64,000 nucleotides of DNA from Acholeplasmataceae bacterium (GTDB taxonomy: Bacteria; Bacillota_I; Bacilli_A; Acholeplasmatales; UBA5453). The notes beneath the pieces were generated by a model. The model worked only from the letters and a program-made list of their open reading frames with translations, searched no databases and had not been told where the DNA came from. The stretch is from contig DUQU01000043.1 in assembly GCA_012837645.1 (NCBI GenBank), forward strand, positions 1-64,000, written 5' to 3'. Position numbers and translations under genes: made by a program. Every line of letters begins with the position of its first letter. Position 1 is the stretch's first letter. Positions 9,071-18,456 of the stretch are shown here, piece by piece.

Positions 9071-10165
9071 ATGGATAAATACGAATTAAATAAATATTTA
9101 CAGTTATTTAAAAAGACTATTATAAATTTAAAAACATCACTCAATTTTGAGGTTTTAAAGCAGGAAGTTGAGGGCTTATTAAAACAACAATGGCAGGAAA
9201 ACTTTTGGGATAATGTTGAAGAAGCTCAAAAAATTATTAATGAAACTCAAGATAAAAAAGAGAAGGTTGACAAAATAATTGAGTTTGAAAAAAGCTTAAA
9301 TTCATTGCAGGAATTAGCGGATAGTTTAAAAGATGAAGAACTAAGGCTTTTGGCTGATGATGTGTTAAGTTTAGATAAAGAACTAAAATCTTTTATGGTT
9401 ATAACGCTTTATAATGGCCCTTATGATAAAAATAATTGTTTTTTAGAAATTCACCCTGGGGCGGGAGGAACTGAGTCTCAAGACTGGGGCGCGATGCTTT
9501 ATAGAATGTATTTAAGGTATGCTAGTAAAATGAAATATCAAGTTGAGGTTATTGATTATCAAGCTGGTGATGAAGCGGGAATCAAAAGCGTCGCTTTAAA
9601 AATTAAAGGCAAATATGCTTATGGCAATTTAAAAGGTGAAATGGGTGTACACCGCTTAGTGCGAATTTCTCCTTTTGATAGTAATAAAAGAAGACACACT
9701 AGTTTTGCTAGTGTTGAGGTGCTTCCTGAAATAAAAGAAGCGGTCAACCTTAATATTAATGAAGAAGAGTTAAAAATTGATGTTTATCGTTCAGGTGGTG
9801 CGGGAGGGCAATCAGTAAACACGACTGATAGCGCTGTGAGAGTAACTCATTTGCCGAGTGGCCTGGTTGTTACATGTCAAAATGAAAGAAGTCAACTGAA
9901 AAACAAAGAAACGGCCTTAAGCATTCTTAAAAATAAGCTTTTACAATTACAATTAAAAGAGCAACAAGAAAAGCTAGATAAATTAAAGGGTGACCAAAAA
10001 GAAATCGCTTGGGGTTCTCAAATTAGAAGTTATGTCTTCCATCCTTATCAAATGGTTAAAGACCATCGCACTAATGAAGAAACAAGTCAAGTTGAAGCGG
10101 TGATGGATGGAGAATTAGAAATATTTATTAATAGTTATTTGCGAGGTAATTATGGAAGTAGTTAA
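9071..10165 (+). CDS. prfB: Peptide chain release factor 2
   Basis: Terminates translation at UGA and UAA codons. The 364-aa protein carries the SPF anticodon-like tripeptide (RISPFDSNKRRH) and the catalytic GGQ in GGAGGQSVNTTDSAVR. A TTG at 9065 is in frame, but GAGAGG at 9059-9064 positions the ATG at 9071 correctly. The N-terminal region that carries the autoregulatory +1 frameshift in many bacteria reads through in a single frame, so that control is absent. The C-terminus overlaps the next gene by 14 bases. The gene supports UGA being a stop codon here. Confidence 0.96.
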   Translation: MDKYELNKYLQLFKKTIINLKTSLNFEVLKQEVEGLLKQQWQENFWDNVEEAQKIINETQDKKEKVDKIIEFEKSLNSLQELADSLKDEELRLLADDVLSLDKELKSFMVITLYNGPYDKNNCFLEIHPGAGGTESQDWGAMLYRMYLRYASKMKYQVEVIDYQAGDEAGIKSVALKIKGKYAYGNLKGEMGVHRLVRISPFDSNKRRHTSFASVEVLPEIKEAVNLNINEEELKIDVYRSGGAGGQSVNTTDSAVRVTHLPSGLVVTCQNERSQLKNKETALSILKNKLLQLQLKEQQEKLDKLKGDQKEIAWGSQIRSYVFHPYQMVKDHRTNEETSQVEAVMDGELEIFINSYLRGNYGSS

Positions 10166-11048
10166 AACAAGAAAAGAACATCTAACAGAAACATTTCAAA
10201 TTGTCTTAGGCATTATCATCATGAATTGCGGCTTTTATTTTTTCTTTTTACCGCAAAACTTAATTATTGGTGGGGTTACTGGAATTACAGTCTTACTAGA
10301 AAAAATAACATTCTTATCAAAGTTGCCATTTTTTTACACAATAACGATCACATTTTTAAATGGGATATTTTTAGTAATTGGGTTTATCTTTTTAGGAAAA
10401 GACTTTTTTATTAAAACTATTTTTGGTTCTTTGCTTGTTCCTTTTGTCTTTTTCATTTTAGAACTTACAAAAGTTGATCCTTTTATTATCATTAATGAAT
10501 TGTCAGAGCCATTACAACTTTTATTAACTGCAGTTTTAGGAAGTGTTATTATCGGCTTTGGTTTGGGTCTTGTTTTTAGGAATAGCGGCTCTACTGGTGG
10601 AATTGATATTGTTCAAATCATTATAAATAGGAAATACCATCAAAGCTTTATTTTTGGATTTTTAATGACGGATGGTATTATTGTTTTATTAGGTTTATTT
10701 ATTTACCGTAATGTCGAACTCTTTTTATTTTCCATTGGAGCGGTAATATTATCAGCTCTAATTGTGGAGTGGCTCGCTATTAAAGGAAGAAATTCTCATG
10801 CCTTATTTATTATTACGGAAAAGGCTGATGAGCTTAAAAAGGCTATTTTTGAAGTAATCGATCGCGGTGCGACGATTATTGATGCTAAAGGTGGTTACTC
10901 TGATTTAGATAAAAAGTTAGTCATTTGTGTTATTTACACACGGCAACTTAATTTAGCAAGGCATGTAATCGATCAAATCGATAAAGAAGCGTTTACATTT
11001 GTAACACATACAAGGGAGGTTGTTGGATATGGTTTTACGCGCAATTAA
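10152..11048 (+). CDS. YitT-family membrane protein (DUF161-DUF2179)
   Basis: A 298-aa protein with five or six hydrophobic helices in the first 200 residues, including the family motif LPQNLIIGGVTGI and the FRNSGSTGGIDIV segment, then a soluble C-terminal domain (SHALFIITEKADELKKAIFEVIDRGATIIDAKGGY) of DUF2179 type, which is related to ligand-binding domains. Function in the family is not established. The start overlaps prfB by 14 bases, so translation is coupled. Confidence 0.88.
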   Translation: MEVVKTRKEHLTETFQIVLGIIIMNCGFYFFFLPQNLIIGGVTGITVLLEKITFLSKLPFFYTITITFLNGIFLVIGFIFLGKDFFIKTIFGSLLVPFVFFILELTKVDPFIIINELSEPLQLLLTAVLGSVIIGFGLGLVFRNSGSTGGIDIVQIIINRKYHQSFIFGFLMTDGIIVLLGLFIYRNVELFLFSIGAVILSALIVEWLAIKGRNSHALFIITEKADELKKAIFEVIDRGATIIDAKGGYSDLDKKLVICVIYTRQLNLARHVIDQIDKEAFTFVTHTREVVGYGFTRN

Positions 11049-12465
11049 AAAGGTAGGGATATTTTTATTATCATTTTTATTGATTTTTAGTTTGACTAGT
11101 TGTGATTTGGATTCCTTTTTTTCTGACGTGGAATTAAATGTTTCTAGTAATGGTGAAGTCAATTCTTTATATTTTCTTTTAGAGCAGTTTTATTATGAGA
11201 AACTACCTTTAAATTTAACAAAAATTGATGAAGTAGAGGAATTGTTTAAATATACAGATCCCTATACTTATTTATATAAAAAAGATACAAGAAGTATTGA
11301 AATGGGTGATGAGTACGTAGGCTTGGGTTTAACGATTGCCGATCATCCTTTAGGCCTTTTAGTAACGGATATTAATATTAATACCGATATTGATGAAGTT
11401 ATTTATGTTGGCGATATTATTTTAAAAGTAAATGGTGAAACTTTAAATGATCATCAATTTGAAGATAAAACTTTATTTTTAAAAGGAGAAGAAGGAGAAG
11501 TAAAAGAAATGGTAGTAAGACGGATGAACGATGAACTTACAATTGAGCGTCCATTAGCTACTATTCCTTACAATAGTATTAGTTATCAAGTAATTGAAGA
11601 CACTATTGGTTATATTATTATTGAGCGTTTTAGTTTAGATACTAGTGAAAAGTTTTTAGAAGCTTTAGAGGCTTTAGAAGCTGAAGACATTACTAGTTTA
11701 ATCATCGATGTTAGAAATAATGGTGGTGGTTATTTAACTGCGGTAACGGAAATTTTAGAAAACTTTATCGTTGATGATGAGCCTTATTTATATATTTATG
11801 ATGTTAAAAGTGGTGAAGAAGAACCTTATTATTCTCCTTTAGAAGAAGCCAAACCTTATCAAATCGTCACTTTAGTTAACAATAATAGTGCGAGCGCTTC
11901 TGAAGTGTTGGCGGGAACTCTTAAAAAGTATGGTTATCCTGTTTATGGTGAAAAAACTTATGGAAAAGATGTTTTCCAAGTCGGAATTCCTTTAGGAGAA
12001 GTTTTTCCTAAAATGTTTAATGATGATGATATTTTAAACGTTACTGCAGGTTATTGGCTATTAAAGGATAAAACGCGAGTTACTGGCGGGTTATATCCAA
12101 CTATCACCCAAATGCAAACAGGGGTTTTAAGCCTTACTTATCCTGCTTTACTTCAAAATCAAGTTGAAGATAATACTTTTAGTGAAGTTGTTTATAAAAA
12201 AGGTGATGCCCACCAAATAATTAAAACATACCAATATTTATTAAATGCTCTTACTCCTTTTTATTATCAGCCAGGCTATTTTGATGCGGCGATGGCAACG
12301 GCAGTATTAAATTTTCAACAATTAAATGATTTAGAACCGACAGGTATACTAGACGGTGAGACTCAAATTTTATTAATTGATTATTACCGAACTTTAATTA
12401 AAGACAACAAGAATGACCATCAATTAGCTAGTTTAATTAACTATTTAAGCAGCGATGATAATTAA
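11029..12465 (+). CDS. Lipoprotein carboxyl-terminal processing protease (S41) with peptidoglycan-binding domain
   Basis: Predicted extracytoplasmic serine protease. The 478-aa product has a signal peptide ending in LTSC, a lipobox; a PDZ domain (GLGLTIADHPLGLLVTDI to ILKVNGETL); the S41 catalytic core with Ser in NNNSASASEVLAGTL and the partner Lys in GEKTYGKDVFQ; and a C-terminal PG_binding_1-like domain (YFDAAMATAVLNFQQLNDLEPTGILD). This is the CtpA/CtpB layout. In-frame TTGs precede the ATG, but GGGAGGT at 11014-11020 is best spaced for the ATG at 11029, so that start is used. It overlaps the YitT gene end. A wall-binding domain would be odd in a wall-less organism. Confidence 0.92.
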   Translation: MVLRAIKKVGIFLLSFLLIFSLTSCDLDSFFSDVELNVSSNGEVNSLYFLLEQFYYEKLPLNLTKIDEVEELFKYTDPYTYLYKKDTRSIEMGDEYVGLGLTIADHPLGLLVTDININTDIDEVIYVGDIILKVNGETLNDHQFEDKTLFLKGEEGEVKEMVVRRMNDELTIERPLATIPYNSISYQVIEDTIGYIIIERFSLDTSEKFLEALEALEAEDITSLIIDVRNNGGGYLTAVTEILENFIVDDEPYLYIYDVKSGEEEPYYSPLEEAKPYQIVTLVNNNSASASEVLAGTLKKYGYPVYGEKTYGKDVFQVGIPLGEVFPKMFNDDDILNVTAGYWLLKDKTRVTGGLYPTITQMQTGVLSLTYPALLQNQVEDNTFSEVVYKKGDAHQIIKTYQYLLNALTPFYYQPGYFDAAMATAVLNFQQLNDLEPTGILDGETQILLIDYYRTLIKDNKNDHQLASLINYLSSDDN

Positions 12466-13219
12466 AAAAATCACCAAAGAAAAGAATAATTATCAAGTAG
12501 TTTTTGAAAAGGAAACGCTAGTATTAAAGGCGGCAATTATTGTCCGTTTTGGTTTGCATCAAGGAATGGAAATCTCTCATAGTTTAAAAAGAGAAATTAT
12601 TAAAGCAAATGAAAAAGAAATAATAAGCTCTCAAGCCTTAAAATATTTAGCAAAAGCAAGAACGATTAACGAATTTAAAGAATATTTAAAATCTTTAAAT
12701 TCTCCACCTGAGTTTAGTGCGGAATTGGTGGCTGATTTTGTTAAAAAAGGTTATTTAAACGACCGTTTATATGCGGAAAATATTTTAAATAGATATCAAA
12801 AGAAATATGCTAAAAAGAGAATAGAAGCACTGCTAGTAGAAAAGGGAATAAGTCTCGAAATTATCGAGGAACTTTTAGGAAATTATCAAAATAAGTATTT
12901 ACAAGAACACTTAGAAAAAGTTGTTAATAATACTCAAAAGTCAAATCTTAATAAAACAAAAGCAGCTGTTTTAAGAAAGATGATAAATTTAGGTTATCAA
13001 TTAAAAGAAGTCGAAACGGCTTTGCTTGGTGTTACTTTAAAAACTAAAAAAGAAGCAGAGACTATTAATAAAGAGTTTCAAAAAATAGTTCGAAAACACC
13101 AAAAAAACTTAACAAAAGAACAATTGAATGAGCGCATAAAAGAAACGCTATATCGAAAGGGATATCAAAAAGCAGCAATTGAAAAGTTAATAAATGAGAG
13201 GGAAAATAATGAGGATTAG
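12455..13219 (+). CDS. recX: Regulatory protein RecX
   Basis: Modulator of RecA filaments. The 254-aa product is the long Firmicute type, with repeated three-helix units: DFVKKGYLNDRLYAENIL, RIEALLVEKGI, AAVLRKMINLGYQLKEVETAL, and a terminal ERIKETLYRKGYQKAAIEKLI. The ATG overlaps the S41 protease stop by 11 bases, indicating coupling. The last 11 bases overlap the glgB start. Assignment rests on the RecX repeat pattern and length. Confidence 0.9.
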   Translation: MIIKKITKEKNNYQVVFEKETLVLKAAIIVRFGLHQGMEISHSLKREIIKANEKEIISSQALKYLAKARTINEFKEYLKSLNSPPEFSAELVADFVKKGYLNDRLYAENILNRYQKKYAKKRIEALLVEKGISLEIIEELLGNYQNKYLQEHLEKVVNNTQKSNLNKTKAAVLRKMINLGYQLKEVETALLGVTLKTKKEAETINKEFQKIVRKHQKNLTKEQLNERIKETLYRKGYQKAAIEKLINERENNED

Positions 13220-15053
13220 TAAAGAAGATACTTATTTTTTTAATGAAGGAAAATTATACGATGCTAAAAGGATTTTTGGTTCTTTCTTAAATAAAGATAA
13301 AAATGGTAAGATTGTTTCTACTCGTTTTACAGTATACGCTCCTAATGCAAGTAAAGTAAGCGTAGTTGGTGATTTTAACAATTGGGATTTAAATAGTAAT
13401 GTGATGGAAAAAATTGACGCGATGGGAATATATAGTATTAATATTCCTCTTAATTTAGAATGGCATCGCTACAAGTATGCTCTTTATGCTAATGGAGAGA
13501 CCTTTTATAAAGCTGATCCTTACGCGACTTATGCGGAGTTGCGTCCCGAGACAAGCTCAATCGTTTATGATATTGATGGTTATCAATGGAGCGATGAAAA
13601 GTATTTAAAAGGAAAAGAAAAACCCTATGATAAGCCTATCAGTATTTATGAAATTCATTTAGGTTCTTGGCGGAGAAAATATGGAGCCTTTTTTAAATAT
13701 AATGAAATTGTTGACGAACTTATTAAACATCTTCTCGAACAAAACTTTACTCATGTTGAGTTAATGCCAATTTATGAACATCCCTTAGATGATTCTTGGG
13801 GCTATCAAGGGACTGGTTATTACGCTGCAACCTCAAGATTTGGTTCTCCAAAAGATTTAATGTATTTAATCGATCGCCTTCATCAAGCTAATATTGGCGT
13901 TATTATCGATTGGGTTCCCGGCCATATTTGTAAAGATGCTCATGGTTTATATTTTTTTGATGGTTCCCCACTTTATGAATATGATTTAAAGTGGAAACGG
14001 GAGAATGAAGTATGGGGAACAGCAAACTTAGATTTAGGAAAAGGTCCAACCCGTTCATTTTTATATTCCAACGCCCTTTTTTGGATGGAGTATTTTCACG
14101 TTGATGGTTTTAGAATCGACGCTGTTAGTAATTTAATTTATTATTTAGGTGATAAAAAAAATGGTGTTAATGAAAAAGCAATCTCCTTTTTACAACAATT
14201 AGCAACTTTACTTTTCAAAAAGGATAATAACTTATTATTGATGGCTGAAGATTCTACCAATTATCCGCTAGTGACGAAGCCAGTGGAAATGGGTGGGCTC
14301 GGTTTTAATTATAAATGGAATATGGGATTTATGAATGATGTTTTAAGTTATTTTAAAAGAGATCCCATTTACAGGAAATGGCATCATCATGAGTTAACAT
14401 TTGTTTTTTCTTATGCTTATACGGAAAACTTTTTATTACCATTTTCGCATGACGAAGTTGTTCACGGAAAAGGTACTTTATTAACACGAATGCCAGGTGA
14501 TTATTGGCAGAAGTTTGCTAATTTTAGAGTTTTAATTGGTCTTTGGATTACCCATCCGGGTAAAAAATTACTTTTTATGGGTCAAGAATTCGCTCATTTT
14601 TCGGAATGGGATAATAACCGCGCTCTTGATTGGCATTTATTTAATTATCCAGCACATGAAAGTGCTAATTTGTTTGTAAGAGAAATGTTAGCGTTATATA
14701 AAAGAGAAACTGCCCTTTATCAAAAAGACCATCAAAATACTGGTTTTAAGTGGATTGACGCTAACAATGTTAACCAGTCTCTTTATAGTTACTTGCGTTA
14801 CGATAATAATGATAATTTTTTAGTAATTATCTTAAATATGACTCCTAGTGTTTATGATAGTTTTCAGTTAGGCGTTCCTAAAAGTGGGATTTATGAGGAA
14901 ATAATTAATAGCGATTATCAAAAGTTTGGTGGTTCAAACCTTTATAATGGTCTTCCTTTACAATCAAAAAGAGGTGAGAGACACGGTTTTCTTAATTATC
15001 TTGAATTAATTATCGCGCCACTTTCAGTGACGATTTTAAAATTAAAAAAATAA
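13209..15053 (+). CDS. glgB: 1,4-alpha-glucan branching enzyme
   Basis: Creates alpha-1,6 branches in glycogen. The 614-aa product has an N-terminal CBM48 domain (VYAPNASKVSVVGDFNNWD) and a GH13 barrel: ELMPIYEHPLDDSWGYQGTGYYA, the nucleophile Asp in DGFRIDAVSNL, the acid Glu in LLLMAEDSTNYP, and SHDEVVHGKGTL. The in-frame ATG at 13194 is inside recX; GAGAGGG at 13196-13202 supports the ATG at 13209. glgP follows, but glgC, glgA and glgD are not in the window. Confidence 0.96.
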   Translation: MRISKEDTYFFNEGKLYDAKRIFGSFLNKDKNGKIVSTRFTVYAPNASKVSVVGDFNNWDLNSNVMEKIDAMGIYSINIPLNLEWHRYKYALYANGETFYKADPYATYAELRPETSSIVYDIDGYQWSDEKYLKGKEKPYDKPISIYEIHLGSWRRKYGAFFKYNEIVDELIKHLLEQNFTHVELMPIYEHPLDDSWGYQGTGYYAATSRFGSPKDLMYLIDRLHQANIGVIIDWVPGHICKDAHGLYFFDGSPLYEYDLKWKRENEVWGTANLDLGKGPTRSFLYSNALFWMEYFHVDGFRIDAVSNLIYYLGDKKNGVNEKAISFLQQLATLLFKKDNNLLLMAEDSTNYPLVTKPVEMGGLGFNYKWNMGFMNDVLSYFKRDPIYRKWHHHELTFVFSYAYTENFLLPFSHDEVVHGKGTLLTRMPGDYWQKFANFRVLIGLWITHPGKKLLFMGQEFAHFSEWDNNRALDWHLFNYPAHESANLFVREMLALYKRETALYQKDHQNTGFKWIDANNVNQSLYSYLRYDNNDNFLVIILNMTPSVYDSFQLGVPKSGIYEEIINSDYQKFGGSNLYNGLPLQSKRGERHGFLNYLELIIAPLSVTILKLKK

Positions 15054-15118
15054 CCGGAAACCCTTACCGGATAATTAGCGCATTAAATTTACTAATGTTA
15101 TGATATAATCTATCCGGG
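15054..15118. promoter_or_regulatory. glgP promoter region with CCGG inverted repeats
   Basis: TGATATAAT (15101-15109) is an extended -10 for glgP. Around it lie CCGGATA (15067-15073) and its exact reverse complement TATCCGG (15111-15117), the latter at the expected start point. A partly palindromic CCGG-N9-CCGG (15054-15070) follows the glgB stop. Such GC-rich repeats stand out in this AT-rich spacer and may be operator half-sites. Confidence 0.5.
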
Positions 15119-15142
15119 AATATGAATAATTTAGGAGTAGAA

Positions 15143-17551
15143 ATGATGAATGTTTTTAAAGATAAAGAAACTTTTATTAAGTATTTTAAATATGAAGTAG
15201 AAAGGCGTTATGCAATCGCCTTTGATAAATCAAATAGTTACCAACAATTTATCGCTTTAGGAGCCCTTTTAAAAGAGCACATTAGTAGTGATTGGATTAA
15301 TTCAAAACAAAAAGAACGAGAAATGCGTCAAGTTTATTATTTTTCGATGGAGTTTTTAATGGGAAGAATGATTACTAATAACTTGATGAGCGCTGGCGTT
15401 TATAATCTTGTTTCTGAAGCTTTTGAAGAACTTGATTTAGATTTAAATGAGATTGAACATCAAGAGTCTGATGCGGGGTTAGGAAATGGCGGTTTGGGAA
15501 GACTAGCGGCTTGTTTTATGGATTCAAGTGCTTCGTTAGGATATCCAGTTCATGGTAATTGTTTGCGTTATCGTTATGGTTTTTTTAAACAAAAAATTGA
15601 AGATGGTTATCAAGTAGAATATCCTGATCATTGGCTCAAAGACATTCATGTTTGGGAAATAAGACAAGCAGAAGAAGCTGTTGAAATTCCTTTTTATGGT
15701 CATATTGAAATAACTAGCGAAAACGGCAAATTAAAAGTTACTCATCAAGATGCTGAATATGTTAAGGCAGTTCCTTATGATGTTCCTATTATCGGTTATC
15801 AAAATGGTATTGTTAATACATTGAGATTATGGAATACTGAAGCTTCCGATATTTATCATAATTTTGGTGGTACTTTTGAGTATCATAAAAGGTTAAGACA
15901 AATCTCAGAAATGTTATATCCGAATGATGATACCGATGAAGGCAAGATTTTAAGAATCAAACAACAATATCTTTTTTCTGCAGCTGGCGTTAATAGTATT
16001 GTAAGAAGACATAAAAACATCCATGGGACGATAACTAATCTTCATCATTATGTTGTTTTTCATATTAATGATACTCATCCTACTTTAATTATTCCTGAGT
16101 TAATGCGGATTTTAATCGATGAAGAAAACTTAGAATGGGATCAAGCTTGGGAAATTACTAAAAATAGTGTCGCTTTTACTAATCATACTATTTTACAAGA
16201 AGCTTTAGAAAAATGGCCCTTAAGATTATTTCAACCGCTGTTACCGCGAATTTATACAATTTTAGAAGAAATTAATCGTCGTTTTGTAATTGCAGTAAAA
16301 GAAAGATTTGGAGAAAATAGTAAAGAGGTTTCGGAAATGGCTATTATTAAAGATGGTGTAATCCAAATGGCTCATTTAGCAATTGTTGGTTCGTTTAGTG
16401 TTAATGGGGTTGCGAAATTACATACAAGTATTTTAAAAGCGATTACCTTTCATAACTTTGATAAAATGACTCCAGAAAAGATTAACAATAAAACCAATGG
16501 TATTACTCATAGAAGATGGCTTTTGCAAGCTAATCCTCACCTTGTTGAGTTGCTTAAAAAAACGATTGGCGATCAGTTTATTAGTAATCCAGCTACTTTA
16601 GAAAAATTATTACCGTTTGCTAATGATGAAAATTTTAAAAAAGAATATTATCAAGTAAAACAAGCTAATAAAAAGAAATTAGCTGCGCTTATTGAAAAAC
16701 AAATTAAAGTTAAATTAGATCCAAATTCCATTTTTGATATTCAAGTAAAAAGATTACATGAATATAAAAGGCAACTATTAAACGCACTTCATATTATTTA
16801 CCTTTATTATGAATTAAAGGAAAATGAAGAGTTGCGTGCTACCTTTCATCCTCAAAGCTTTATTTTCGGTGCTAAAAGTGCTCCAACTTATTATTTTGCT
16901 AAAAAGATAATAAAATTAATTAATGCTATTCAAGAAAAAGTTAATAATGATGAGCTCGTTTCTCAATACCTTAAAGTCGCTTTCGTTGAAGATTATAATG
17001 TCACGTACGCGGAGTCGATTATGCCTTCTGCTGATATTAGCGAACAAATATCAACTGCTTCAAAAGAGGCATCAGGAACAGGCAATATGAAGTTTATGAT
17101 GAATGGTGCCCTCACTTTAGGAACTTTAGATGGAGCTAACGTGGAAATAAATGAATTAGTTGGCGATGAGAATATGATGCTTTTTGGAATGAGAGCCGAA
17201 GAAGTTACCGCTTTAGAAAGCTTAGGGACTTACGAACCAATCTTAATTTATGACAATGATTTAAAAATTAAACGAGTCGTCGATAGTTTAACTAATAGCT
17301 TTTTTAGCAATGTCAGCAAAGAAGAATTTGAGGAAATTAGAGCGGCTTTATTAGTTAAAGATCAATACTTTGTATTAAAAGATTTTAATAGTTACCGAGA
17401 TGCGCAAGCACAATTAAATAAACTTTATCAGAATAAAGATTTGTGGCTTCAAAAAGCAATTATTAATACAGCTAAATCGGGCTTCTTTTCTACCGATCGG
17501 ACTATTAGCGATTATAACGAAGAGATTTGGAAATTAAAAGAAGTTAAGTAG
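15143..17551 (+). CDS. glgP: Glycogen/maltodextrin phosphorylase
   Basis: Releases glucose-1-phosphate from alpha-1,4-glucans with pyridoxal phosphate. The 802-aa protein has the hallmark ESDAGLGNGGLGRLAACFMDS-like N-terminal loop, NDTHPTLIIPELMR, VKRLHEYKRQLLN, and the PLP-lysine segment EASGTGNMKFMMNGALTLGTLDGANVEI. An ATG at 15122 lies only 13 bases after the -10; AGGAG at 15133-15137 precedes two adjacent ATGs at 15143 and 15146. It has its own promoter after glgB. Its stop overlaps by 8 bases the stop of the convergent HAD gene. No inhibitory N-terminal extension is present. Confidence 0.96.
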   Translation: MMNVFKDKETFIKYFKYEVERRYAIAFDKSNSYQQFIALGALLKEHISSDWINSKQKEREMRQVYYFSMEFLMGRMITNNLMSAGVYNLVSEAFEELDLDLNEIEHQESDAGLGNGGLGRLAACFMDSSASLGYPVHGNCLRYRYGFFKQKIEDGYQVEYPDHWLKDIHVWEIRQAEEAVEIPFYGHIEITSENGKLKVTHQDAEYVKAVPYDVPIIGYQNGIVNTLRLWNTEASDIYHNFGGTFEYHKRLRQISEMLYPNDDTDEGKILRIKQQYLFSAAGVNSIVRRHKNIHGTITNLHHYVVFHINDTHPTLIIPELMRILIDEENLEWDQAWEITKNSVAFTNHTILQEALEKWPLRLFQPLLPRIYTILEEINRRFVIAVKERFGENSKEVSEMAIIKDGVIQMAHLAIVGSFSVNGVAKLHTSILKAITFHNFDKMTPEKINNKTNGITHRRWLLQANPHLVELLKKTIGDQFISNPATLEKLLPFANDENFKKEYYQVKQANKKKLAALIEKQIKVKLDPNSIFDIQVKRLHEYKRQLLNALHIIYLYYELKENEELRATFHPQSFIFGAKSAPTYYFAKKIIKLINAIQEKVNNDELVSQYLKVAFVEDYNVTYAESIMPSADISEQISTASKEASGTGNMKFMMNGALTLGTLDGANVEINELVGDENMMLFGMRAEEVTALESLGTYEPILIYDNDLKIKRVVDSLTNSFFSNVSKEEFEEIRAALLVKDQYFVLKDFNSYRDAQAQLNKLYQNKDLWLQKAIINTAKSGFFSTDRTISDYNEEIWKLKEVK

Positions 17552-18353
17552 CAAAAAATGTTTTTAAATAGTTGATAACACCATTATTATCATTATTATG
17601 GTTAGTAATGTTTTTAGTAGTCTTTTTTAATTCTTCACGGCCATTAATCATACAAACACCATGATTAGCGACTGCTAATAGCTCGAAATCATTTGCGCCA
17701 TCACCAAAAGTGATGATCTTATTTTGAGGGTGATTTAAATGGTGAGCGATCGTTAAAAGAGCGTTGCCTTTATTAAAGTTATTTTGATAGACTTCAAATA
17801 AAGCAATATTGTCTTTTTCTCCCCAAAAACGGGCATTTAAAGTTTTGAAAGCAGCAAGATAGTTTTCAAACTCTTTCTTATAGTGAGAATCGATAGCTAA
17901 CATGATTAAAACCGGTTCTAAGTAATTAGGATTATCTAAATCGCCTTTTATTACTTTAGTTGAGGGAGTAATATGAAAGAAGGGAAAAGAAAAATTCTCT
18001 GTTTGATAAGAGTAAAAGTAGTCACCGACATTATAAAATCCCATCACTAAAAACTCCTTGCAAAAACGGAAAATGGACTTTAAGTCTTGGTGAGCAATCG
18101 TCTTAACGAGGGTTTTAAAGTGTGGATCATTCATTTGATATATAGAACTACCGTTATCGCAAATAAGAGGCGTCGTTAAGTCGAGTTGTTGATAATAGTT
18201 TTGGCACGCTCTTAAAGGTCTTCCGGTTGCGAGAACGAGTTTATGGCCATCTCGCTGTAAAGCTTTTAAATAACTTTCACTTTCTTTATTAATTGTTTCT
18301 TTTGACGTTAATAATGTCCCATCTAAATCGATACCTATTAAATACTTTTTCAT
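17544..18353 (-). CDS. Cof-type HAD-superfamily phosphatase
   Basis: Predicted cytoplasmic sugar-phosphate or nucleotide phosphatase. The 269-aa product starts with the DxDGT motif (IGIDLDGTLL), continues with VLATGRPLRACQ, has a C2-type cap, and ends with the GDGANDFELLAVANHGVCM metal-binding motif. This is the Cof/YwpJ/YkrA group. Substrate cannot be told from sequence. AAGGTGA precedes the ATG. A TGCGATAAT extended -10 lies at 18377-18369 on the minus strand. Confidence 0.9.
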   Translation of the reverse strand: MKKYLIGIDLDGTLLTSKETINKESESYLKALQRDGHKLVLATGRPLRACQNYYQQLDLTTPLICDNGSSIYQMNDPHFKTLVKTIAHQDLKSIFRFCKEFLVMGFYNVGDYFYSYQTENFSFPFFHITPSTKVIKGDLDNPNYLEPVLIMLAIDSHYKKEFENYLAAFKTLNARFWGEKDNIALFEVYQNNFNKGNALLTIAHHLNHPQNKIITFGDGANDFELLAVANHGVCMINGREELKKTTKNITNHNNDNNGVINYLKTFFAT

Positions 18354-18368
18354 TTAATCACCTTAATC

Positions 18369-18377
18369 ATTATCGCA
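18369..18377 (-). promoter_or_regulatory. Extended -10 promoter of the Cof phosphatase gene
   Basis: TGCGATAAT on the minus strand (18377-18369), leaving a leader of about 10 bases that contains the ribosome-binding site. Confidence 0.45.
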
Positions 18378-18427
18378 TAATTATTTTTTATTAACAAATA
18401 TATTAAGATTAAAATTGCCTTTTTACA

Positions 18428-18436
18428 TGGTATAAT
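18428..18436 (+). promoter_or_regulatory. Extended -10 promoter upstream of the membrane protein/ftsK/lepB operon
   Basis: TGGTATAAT (18428-18436), 20 bases before the ATG at 18457, with AAGGAG between them. No matching -35. Confidence 0.6.
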
Positions 18437-18456
18437 GATTAAAAAGGAGTGTTAAA

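Noticed and set aside
10226-10414. 62-aa open frame within the YitT-family gene
   Set aside because: Out-of-frame shadow of a clear membrane protein gene.
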